Positions 1 to 7,864 of a stretch of DNA of 11,229 nt are shown one piece after another; the first letter of the stretch is position 1, and every line of letters begins with the position of its first letter. The notes under the pieces are model-generated. The model was not told the DNA's origin, did no database searches, and saw nothing but the letters and a program-made list of their open reading frames with translations. A program made the translations under genes and the position numbers. This stretch comes from CAYSLC01 sp964431545 (GTDB taxonomy: Bacteria; Desulfobacterota; Desulfobacteria; Desulfobacterales; JAABSP01), in NCBI GenBank assembly GCA_964431545.1, contig CAYSLC010000185.1, positions 1 through 11,229 on the forward strand, read 5' to 3'.

Positions 1-22
1 AAAAAGGGGGAACAGCCCATTC

Positions 23-50
23 GGGTGCGAAAAATATAATTTTCGCACTC
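23..50. repeat. Near-perfect inverted repeat (hairpin or operator)
   Basis: The arms GTGCGAAAA (25-33) and TTTTCGCAC (40-48) are exact reverse complements around a 6-base centre (ATATAA). Positions 23/50 add a G-C pair and 24/49 a G-T wobble. No T-run follows directly on either strand, so it is not a standard intrinsic terminator. The centre contains a perfect TATAAT (35-40), but no matching -35 box lies at the right distance on the plus strand. It lies 38 bases upstream of a probable transposase remnant. It could be a palindromic protein-binding site, a REP-like element, or the subterminal hairpin of an IS200-type end. The repeat is certain; its role is not. Confidence 0.6.
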
Positions 51-87
51 CACAACACGCCGGAATTTGATTCAGTCGAAATCGGCC

Positions 88-229
88 ATGTTCAAACGCT
101 CCACCCAACTCCACCCATACCCCCGCGCATCTGCTGATCGATGACACGCCATACTTCATCACGGCAGCGACGTATTTAAAGCAATATCTACCCGCGAACC
201 GGCATAATCGTGGCGTTAAAATTCCATGA
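88..229 (+). pseudogene. Probable remnant of a Y1 (REP-associated/IS200-like) transposase N-terminus
   Basis: One frame from 125 reads AHLLIDDTPYFITAATY, then LKQYLPA, and stops at 227-229. This resembles the first beta strand of Y1-type transposases, which commonly have a [YF]-F-[IV]-T-x-x-T-Y pattern near the N-terminus. An ATG at 88 opens in a different frame with MFKRSTQLHPYP. Removing one C from the C5 run at 120-124 would join the two frames into one plausible N-terminus. The protein then ends after about 45 residues, and the catalytic HUH motif and Tyr are absent, so this is a broken fragment with both a frameshift and a truncation. No good ribosome site precedes the ATG. The family call rests on remembered motif shape only; a chance resemblance is possible. 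Confidence 0.38.
99..117. repeat. Short direct repeat, CTCCACCCA twice
   Basis: CTCCACCCA occurs at 99-107 and again at 109-117, separated by one A, giving a 10-base period. It lies inside the proposed transposase remnant and could be slippage or chance. No function is inferred. Confidence 0.4.
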
Positions 230-231
230 TA

Positions 232-259
232 AACAAAACGACGGGGATCTTATTTTGTT
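232..259 (-). terminator. Weak AT-rich hairpin after glgB, possible operon terminator
   Basis: On the minus strand the glgB stop codon is followed, 9 bases later, by AACAAAA, a 14-base loop, and TTTTGTT, then TATC. This gives a 7-pair stem that is nearly all A-T. It is in the right place for the end of the glgE-treS/mak-glgB transcript. The stem is GC-poor and the T-run is short, so termination by this element alone is doubtful. No better intrinsic terminator is visible down to position 1. Confidence 0.22.
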
Positions 260-268
260 GGGACGTCC

Positions 269-2254
269 TCATTCTTCGGTCAAAGAGACGGCCGAGGCCC
301 GTTTCAGAAACACGATCCCCAGGGGCGGGAGGACCAGGTTGATGGAGAAGGGGTGGCCGTGGTACGGGACCGGGGTGGTCTCCACCGTGCCCAGGTTCCC
401 CTGGTTCGACCCGCCGTACTCGCCGGCGTCGCTGTTGAGGCATTCCTCCCAGGCCCCCTCCAGGGCCGTTCCCACCCGGTAGTTGTGCCGGGGGACCGGG
501 GTGAAGTTGCAGACCACGATGATGTCGTTCTCCGTGTAGTGGCCGTGGCGGATCATGCTGAGGGTCGACTGCTGGATGTCGTTGCAGTCGATCCACCGGA
601 ACCCGTCGGGGGTGAAGTCCTTCTCGTGCATGCCGGGGCTCTTGAGGTAGAACTGGTTGAGGTCCTCCAGCCACCGCTGGAGGCCCCGGTGGTACGGGCC
701 CTGCTCCAGGAGGTGCCAGTCGAGGCTGCTGTCGTGGGACCACTCCCGGCGCTGGCCGATCTCGCCGCCCATGAAGATCAGCTTCTTGGCCGGCTGGGCG
801 TACATGTACCCGAAGAGGAGCCGGAGGTTGGCGAACTTCTGCCAGTCGTCTCCGGGCATCTTGCCGATGAGCGACCCCTTGCCGTGGACCACCTCGTCGT
901 GGGAGAGCGGCAGCACGTAGTTCTCGTGGAAGGCGTAGATCATCCGGAAGGTGAGCTTGTTGTGGTGGTAGCTCCGGTAAATCGGCTCCTGGGACATGTA
1001 GGAGAGGGTGTCGTGCATCCACCCCATGTCCCACTTCATGTCGAAGCCCAGCCCCCCCAGGTAGGTGGGACGGGAGACCTGGGGCCAGGCGGTGGACTCC
1101 TCGGCGATGGTCACCGTCTCGGGGTAGTTCTTGTGGACCTCCTCGTTGAAGCGCCGGAGGAACGCGATCGCCTCCAGGTTCTCCCGTCCGCCGTGCTCGT
1201 TGGGGATCCACTCCCCCGCCTTCCGGGAGTAGTCGAGGTAGAGCATGGAGGCGACGGCGTCGACCCGGAACCCGTCCACGTGGTACTTGTCGAGCCAGAA
1301 CAGGGCGGAGCTGACCAGGAAGCTGACCACCTCGTGGCGGCCGTAGTTGAAGATATAGCTGCTCCAGTCGGGATGGAACCCCTTGCGGGCGTCCTCGTGC
1401 TCGAAGAGGTGGGTGCCGTCGAAGTACCCGAGCCCGTGCTCGTCGGTGGGAAAATGGGAGGGGACCCAGTCGAGGATCACCCCGATGCCGTTTTGGTGCA
1501 ACTGGTCGACGAGGTACATGAAGTCCTGGGGAGTCCCGTACCGGCTGGTGGGGGCGAAGTAGCCGAGGCACTGGTACCCCCAGCTCCCGTAGAAGGGGTG
1601 CTCCATGATGGGGAGGAACTCCACGTGGGTGAACCCCATCTTCTTCATGTGGGCGGTGAGTCTCGGGGCCAGCTCCCGGTAGTTGAGGGAGCGGTTTCCC
1701 TCCTCCGGAACCCGCATCCACGATCCCAGGTGGACCTCGTAGATGGTGATGGGCGCCTCCAGGAACCGTTTCCGGCTCCGGATCTCCATCCAGGAGTCGT
1801 CGTTCCACTTGTACTCGAGCCCCCAGGCCACCGAGGCGGTCTGGGGAGAGAGTTCCGTATTGACGGCGAAGGGGTCGGTCTTGTCGACCCGGTACCCCTG
1901 ATGGCGGGAGCGGATGTGGTACTTGTACAAGGCCCCCTGGGGGAGCCCGGGGATGAACCCCTCCCAGATCCCGGAGTTCCCCCGGGGCCGGAGGGGATGG
2001 CGCTCGGTATCCCAGTCGTTGAAGGATCCCATGACCCCGACGTACTCGGCGTTGGGGGCCCAGACGGCGAAATGGACCCCTTCCCGTCCCTCGTGGGCGG
2101 CCGGATGGGCCCCCAGCTTCTCGTAGAGGCGGAAGTGGCTGCCCTCGTTGAAGAGGTAGAGGTCGTCTTCGGTCAACAGGCTGAAATCGTATCGGACCGC
2201 TTCGTCCGATTGGCGGGGGCCCTGATGGGCTCCGGGGGGTGTCTGTTCGGTCAT
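269..2254 (-). CDS. glgB: 1,4-alpha-glucan branching enzyme GlgB (GH13_9)
   Basis: This cytoplasmic enzyme cuts alpha-1,4-glucan chains and rejoins the piece through an alpha-1,6 bond (EC 2.4.1.18). The 661 residues begin with a short tail and one CBM48 beta-sandwich (about 45-145, with the motif GSFNDWD). A GH13 barrel follows, then a C-terminal beta domain. Catalytic residues are visible: nucleophile Asp332 in GFRVDAV, acid/base Glu385 in IAEEST, and Asp453 in SHDEVVHGK. Their spacing (53 and 121) equals that of Asp405/Glu458/Asp526 in the E. coli enzyme. At 661 residues it is shorter than the E. coli form (728) because it lacks the extra N-terminal N1 domain. The ATG at 2254 has a GAGGAG site just upstream and starts 9 bases after the treS-mak stop codon, so it is the last gene of the operon and probably translationally coupled. 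It branches the linear glucan made by GlgE. Confidence 0.97.
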   Translation of the reverse strand: MTEQTPPGAHQGPRQSDEAVRYDFSLLTEDDLYLFNEGSHFRLYEKLGAHPAAHEGREGVHFAVWAPNAEYVGVMGSFNDWDTERHPLRPRGNSGIWEGFIPGLPQGALYKYHIRSRHQGYRVDKTDPFAVNTELSPQTASVAWGLEYKWNDDSWMEIRSRKRFLEAPITIYEVHLGSWMRVPEEGNRSLNYRELAPRLTAHMKKMGFTHVEFLPIMEHPFYGSWGYQCLGYFAPTSRYGTPQDFMYLVDQLHQNGIGVILDWVPSHFPTDEHGLGYFDGTHLFEHEDARKGFHPDWSSYIFNYGRHEVVSFLVSSALFWLDKYHVDGFRVDAVASMLYLDYSRKAGEWIPNEHGGRENLEAIAFLRRFNEEVHKNYPETVTIAEESTAWPQVSRPTYLGGLGFDMKWDMGWMHDTLSYMSQEPIYRSYHHNKLTFRMIYAFHENYVLPLSHDEVVHGKGSLIGKMPGDDWQKFANLRLLFGYMYAQPAKKLIFMGGEIGQRREWSHDSSLDWHLLEQGPYHRGLQRWLEDLNQFYLKSPGMHEKDFTPDGFRWIDCNDIQQSTLSMIRHGHYTENDIIVVCNFTPVPRHNYRVGTALEGAWEECLNSDAGEYGGSNQGNLGTVETTPVPYHGHPFSINLVLPPLGIVFLKRASAVSLTEE

Positions 2255-2263
2255 GGTCTCCTC

Positions 2264-5200
2264 TCAGGTCTCCTTCCGGGTCGATTTGTCGGGGGGCGGC
2301 AGAAGACGCTCGATCCCCATGAGGGGGATCCGAACCCAGTCGGGCCGGTTGTTCATTTCATAGCCCAGTTCGTAAACGGCCTTCTCCATCAGAAAGGCGT
2401 CCAGGAGCACCTGAACCTCCTCGGGGCTCTTGGGCAGGTATCCCGCGTCCGCGCTGCTCTCCAGGTAGCAGCGCAGGTATTCGGCGGAGATCCACAGGTA
2501 CCAGTGGTCGGCCCACGTCTCCATGGCGGCCCGCCGGTCGGCGCGGAACGCCCCCCGGGCCTCCTCGTTGAGCAGGGCGCTGTAGACGGCGTAGTGGAAG
2601 GAGCGGATCATCCCGGCCACATCCCGCAGGGGGGAGCGCTTGATCCGGCGCTCGCTCACCGGCCGGGCCGGCTCCCCCTCGAAGTCGATGATCACGAAAT
2701 CCTTGCCGGTGTACAGAACCTGACCCAGGTGGTAATCGCCGTGGTTCCGCAGCCGCTGGGCCGTGATCCGGGTCTGGGTGAGCATTCGGAAACGGCCGAC
2801 CACATCGTCGTTCCAGCGCTTCAGCACCTCTTCCGCCGAAGGCCGGACCGTTTCGGGAAGCCGGGGGAGGACCTTCTGGAACTGCCCCCGCACCTGGCCG
2901 GCCAGGCTGCTCATGGATTGGAACAGGGAGCGCTGGTAGAGCTTGGAGAACGATTCCGGGACGAACCGGGGATCCGCGGTCTCCGAGGCCAGGGCCCGGT
3001 GCATCTCCGCAGTGCGCTCGGCCAAAAGCCGGGCCGACTCCAGATAGATGCCGATGCGGTCCGCGCTCTCCGGGGGCACCCCCTGCCGGGCCAGCGCCAT
3101 GAGGCTCCCCTCCGGAATCCTGGGGATCGATTCGTCGGGCTGCTCCAGCACCCAGTCGAAATAGTTGGAAAGCAGATTGAGGGTGAAGGTCCAGGCGTCC
3201 CCCTCGTTGCGCACGTAGGCCTGGAGGATGGCCAGGGTGTTCGGCTCCTCGCCGTCGGCATGGTATTCCAGGGATCCGGCCACCGCCGGCAGGTTCCGGA
3301 ATCCTTTCCGGGTGAGGAAGCGGCCGATCTCCAGGTCCGGATTGGTCCCCTCCTGGAGACGCCGGAAGAGCTTGAGGATGAACCGGTTCCCGTAGAGGAT
3401 GGAGGTGTTGCTCTGCTCCGCCTTCAAAATGGTGATCTCGTAGGGGGTCTCCTCGGGGCGGTGGAAGGTCTTGAAGGCGTCCCCCAAGCCGGCCGTCAGC
3501 CGGCCCGACAGCCCGCGGGCGCTCTGACGTCTGGCGATCATCTCCATCAGGACCCTTCCGAAGGCGGGCAGGACCAGGCCGTCCACCAGGAACCCCTCCC
3601 CCCCCGCCGCGGTCCGGACCCGGGCCATGGCGGCCCGGGGGTGCTCCTCCAGGATCTCCTCCGCCTCCCTCGCCGAGGCGTGGGCCACCGGCAGGATGTA
3701 GGTCTCCCCGCCGCCGTCGGAGTACTGGAGTTCCACAAAGACGATGAGGGCGCGGCCCTCGCCCTCCCCCACCGCCACCATCTCCCGGAAGGCGGCGGTC
3801 TTGATCCGCCGGCTCTTGGCGCCGAACCACCGCTGGGCCTGGATATAGGCGGGGATCTGCTTCCGGAGCCGGTCCGGAACCCCCTGGTCGAAGATCTCGG
3901 TCCACGTTTCATCCACGTCGAAGACGGGCAGCCGGTCGGGCTCCGTGGCCCCCTCCACCGCGATCCGCAGGGCCTCCTCGGTCTCCAGGCTGAACCAGTA
4001 GAAGGCGTGGGGGCTCAGGGTGAGGAAATAGGGGTCCTCGGTGATCCCGGGAAACGGCGTGTTGCCGAAGATCTCCACCGGAATTCGGCCCTCGTGGCCG
4101 GACAGGTCGAGTTCCACGAACTGGACGAACCGGGAGAGGTTGACCACCACCAGGATCGACTGGGTTTCGTGCCGACGGATGAAGGCGAGGATCCGGGGGT
4201 TCTCCGGCTCCAGAAAGGTGAGGCTCCCCCGGCTGAAGGCGGAAATCCGGCTGCGCAGGGTGAGGAGCCGCCGCATCCACCAGAGGAGGGAGTGGCGGTT
4301 CTGCTGCTGGGCCTCCACGTTGACCACGTCGAAGTGGTACTCCGGGTCGATGATCACCGGCAGGTAGAGCTTATGGGGGTTGGCCTTGGAGAAGCCGGCG
4401 TTCCGGTCGCCGCTCCACTGCATGGGGGTGCGGACCCCGTTGCGGTCCCCCAGGTAGATGTTGTCCCCCATGCCGATCTCGTCGCCGTAGTAGATGATGG
4501 GGGTCCCCGGCAGGGAGAGGAGCAGCGCGTTCATCATCTCGATGCGCCGCCGGTGGTTTCCCACCAAAGGCGCCAGCCGGCGTCGGATCCCCAGGTTGAC
4601 CCGCATCCGGGGATCCCGGGCATAGGCGCGGTACATGTAGTCCCGCTCCTCGTCGGTGACCATCTCCAGGGTGAGTTCGTCGTGGTTCCGGAGGAAGATC
4701 GCCCACTGGCAGTTCTCCGGGATCTCCGGCGTCTGGGTGAGGATGTCGGTCACCGGAAACCGGCTCTCCATGTGGAGCGCCATGTAGAGCCGCGGCATGA
4801 GGGGAAAGTGGAAGCACATGTGGCACTCGTCCCCGTTGTCGCCGAAGTACTCCACGGCATCCTCGGGCCACTGGTTCGCCTCGGCGAGGAACATCCGGCC
4901 CTCATACTTTTCATCCATGCGGGCCCGGAGCTTCTTTAAAAAGGCGTGGGTCTCCGGGAGGTTCTCGCAGTTGGTCCCCTCCCGCTGGTAGAGGTAGGGG
5001 ATGGCGTCCAGGCGCATGCCGTCCACCCCCATGTCCATCCAGAAGTCGAGGGCCTTGAAGACCGCCTCGTGGACCTTGGGGTTGTCGTAGTTGAGGTCTG
5101 GCTGGTGGGAGTAAAACCGGTGCCAGTAATAGGCCTGGGCCACCGGATCCCACGTCCAGTTGCTGCTCTCGAAATCCTGGAAGATGATCCGGGCCTCGGT

Positions 5201-5638
5201 GTACTTGTCGTACGTGTCGCTCCAGACGTAGAAATCCCGCCGGACGCTGCCCGGCTTGGCCTTCCGGGCCCGCTGGAACCAGGGGTGCTGGTCGGAGGTG
5301 TGGTTGATCACCAGTTCCGTGATCACCCGCATCCCCCGCCTGTGGGCCTCCTTCAGAAACGCCTTGAAATCGGCCAGGGTGCCGTAGGCCGGATGGATTG
5401 CCTTGAAATCGGCGATGTCGTAGCCGTCATCCCGGAGGGGGGAGGGGTAGAAGGGGAGGAGCCAGAGGGCGGTCACGCCGAGTTCCTCCAGATAGTCGAG
5501 CCTTTTTCTCAGGCCCCGGAAGTCGCCGATGCCGTCCCCGTTGCCGTCCTGGAAGGTCTTCACGTGGAGCTGATAGATGACCGCATCCTTGTACCAGAGG
5601 GAATCCGGGGCGAGTATGGCGCTGTTTTCCTTTCGCAT
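2264..5638 (-). CDS. treS: Fused trehalose synthase / maltokinase (TreS-Mak)
   Basis: This is a 1,124-residue bifunctional cytoplasmic enzyme. The N-terminal half (about 1-555) is GH13_16 trehalose synthase, which interconverts trehalose and maltose (EC 5.4.99.16). Its triad is visible: Asp211 in GMRLDAIPYL, Glu253 in FLAEANQWP, and Asp320 in RNHDELT. The 42-residue spacing between the first two matches the mycobacterial enzyme. The C-terminal part (from about 575, starting near FDQGVPDRL) is maltokinase (Mak/Pep2, EC 2.7.1.175), with an aminoglycoside-kinase-like fold. Asp968 in HGDYHLGQ is the likely catalytic base and Asp985 in IIDFEGEP the metal ligand. The ATG at 5638 is chosen because MRKENSAILAPDSLWYKDAVIYQLH has the usual TreS beginning; the same frame stays open far upstream, inside glgE, but that part is not conserved protein. 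A GAGG site lies 8 bases before the ATG. The fusion would hand maltose straight to the kinase, making maltose-1-phosphate for GlgE. Confidence 0.96.
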   Translation of the reverse strand: MRKENSAILAPDSLWYKDAVIYQLHVKTFQDGNGDGIGDFRGLRKRLDYLEELGVTALWLLPFYPSPLRDDGYDIADFKAIHPAYGTLADFKAFLKEAHRRGMRVITELVINHTSDQHPWFQRARKAKPGSVRRDFYVWSDTYDKYTEARIIFQDFESSNWTWDPVAQAYYWHRFYSHQPDLNYDNPKVHEAVFKALDFWMDMGVDGMRLDAIPYLYQREGTNCENLPETHAFLKKLRARMDEKYEGRMFLAEANQWPEDAVEYFGDNGDECHMCFHFPLMPRLYMALHMESRFPVTDILTQTPEIPENCQWAIFLRNHDELTLEMVTDEERDYMYRAYARDPRMRVNLGIRRRLAPLVGNHRRRIEMMNALLLSLPGTPIIYYGDEIGMGDNIYLGDRNGVRTPMQWSGDRNAGFSKANPHKLYLPVIIDPEYHFDVVNVEAQQQNRHSLLWWMRRLLTLRSRISAFSRGSLTFLEPENPRILAFIRRHETQSILVVVNLSRFVQFVELDLSGHEGRIPVEIFGNTPFPGITEDPYFLTLSPHAFYWFSLETEEALRIAVEGATEPDRLPVFDVDETWTEIFDQGVPDRLRKQIPAYIQAQRWFGAKSRRIKTAAFREMVAVGEGEGRALIVFVELQYSDGGGETYILPVAHASAREAEEILEEHPRAAMARVRTAAGGEGFLVDGLVLPAFGRVLMEMIARRQSARGLSGRLTAGLGDAFKTFHRPEETPYEITILKAEQSNTSILYGNRFILKLFRRLQEGTNPDLEIGRFLTRKGFRNLPAVAGSLEYHADGEEPNTLAILQAYVRNEGDAWTFTLNLLSNYFDWVLEQPDESIPRIPEGSLMALARQGVPPESADRIGIYLESARLLAERTAEMHRALASETADPRFVPESFSKLYQRSLFQSMSSLAGQVRGQFQKVLPRLPETVRPSAEEVLKRWNDDVVGRFRMLTQTRITAQRLRNHGDYHLGQVLYTGKDFVIIDFEGEPARPVSERRIKRSPLRDVAGMIRSFHYAVYSALLNEEARGAFRADRRAAMETWADHWYLWISAEYLRCYLESSADAGYLPKSPEEVQVLLDAFLMEKAVYELGYEMNNRPDWVRIPLMGIERLLPPPDKSTRKET

Positions 5639-5649
5639 GGGGGTCGCCT

Positions 5650-7638
<1,989 letters not shown>

Positions 7639-7701
7639 ATCCGCCTGTTTTCTGCTACTCAAGGGAAAATAGGGAATCCAGGGGCTCTCCGTCCGCGGCC
7701 C

Positions 7702-7738
7702 CCGGCGCACCCACATTGCCGATGCGAACCTGCGCCGG
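7702..7738. promoter_or_regulatory. 8-bp perfect inverted repeat in the divergent control region (glgE leader hairpin or operator)
   Basis: CCGGCGCA (7702-7709) and TGCGCCGG (7731-7738) are exact reverse complements around a 21-base centre, which itself holds CAT-TGCCG-ATG (7714-7724). If the glgE transcript begins near 7742, this GC-rich hairpin lies almost at the very 5' end of the mRNA, where it could protect the message or act in regulation. As DNA, it also overlaps the proposed plus-strand promoter of the GH31 gene, so it could be an operator. The repeat is seen directly; the role is inferred. Confidence 0.5.
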
Positions 7739-7744
7739 TAAAGT
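7716..7744 (+). promoter_or_regulatory. Candidate sigma70-type promoter for the GH31 gene
   Basis: TTGCCG (7716-7721), 17 bases, then TAAAGT (7739-7744): each box matches 4 of 6 consensus bases at ideal spacing. It would start transcription near 7751, about 115 bases before the GTG start. AT-rich alternatives for the -10 box (TATATT or TATCAT, 7791-7802) lie nearer the gene but lack a convincing -35 box. Low certainty. Confidence 0.25.
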
Positions 7745-7748
7745 ATCC

Positions 7749-7776
7749 ATTATAGGCGAACGATCCTGGAATGCAA
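7749..7776 (-). promoter_or_regulatory. Promoter of the glgE-treS/mak-glgB operon
   Basis: Read on the minus strand, TTGCAT (7776-7771) is followed after 16 bases by a perfect TATAAT (7754-7749). Transcription would begin near 7742 and leave a leader of about 104 bases before the glgE ATG. The -35 box matches only 3 of 6, which suggests dependence on an activator or moderate basal strength. The perfect -10 box in the only sizeable gap upstream of glgE makes this the best promoter in the window. Confidence 0.5.
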
Positions 7777-7848
7777 TACGGTCTATCCGGTATATTTATC
7801 ATCGCCGTTGTACTTCCGAAGCGCGGGAACCGATCATTTCCAACCCCC

Positions 7849-7855
7849 GAGGGAG
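7849..7855 (+). promoter_or_regulatory. Ribosome binding site deciding the GTG start of the GH31 gene
   Basis: GAGGGAG ends 9 bases before the GTG at 7865. The earlier in-frame TTG at 7808 has no comparable site, and the 19 residues it would add are not family-like, so the GTG start is preferred. Confidence 0.55.
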
Positions 7856-7864
7856 CCATTTTCC

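Noticed and set aside
353..4939. Very long open frame (1,528 codons) on the plus strand
   Set aside because: It is exactly antisense and in codon register with glgB and treS-mak. It spans two separate genes, is rich in Val, Gly, Pro and Glu as expected from complementing GC-rich codons, and shows no domain.
7639..7716. Alternative glgE start at 7716, adding 26 residues
   Set aside because: The extra residues do not resemble GlgE, and the ATG at 7638 places the conserved N-terminal motif at the usual distance.
7776..7793. Possible LacI-type operator, ATAC-G-G...C-G-G-TAT
   Set aside because: Only 12 of 18 positions are symmetric; too weak to call without a matching regulator or conserved copies.
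7808..7864. Longer GH31 start at a TTG (7808)
   Set aside because: No ribosome site lies in front of it and the added residues are not family-like; the GTG at 7865 is better placed.
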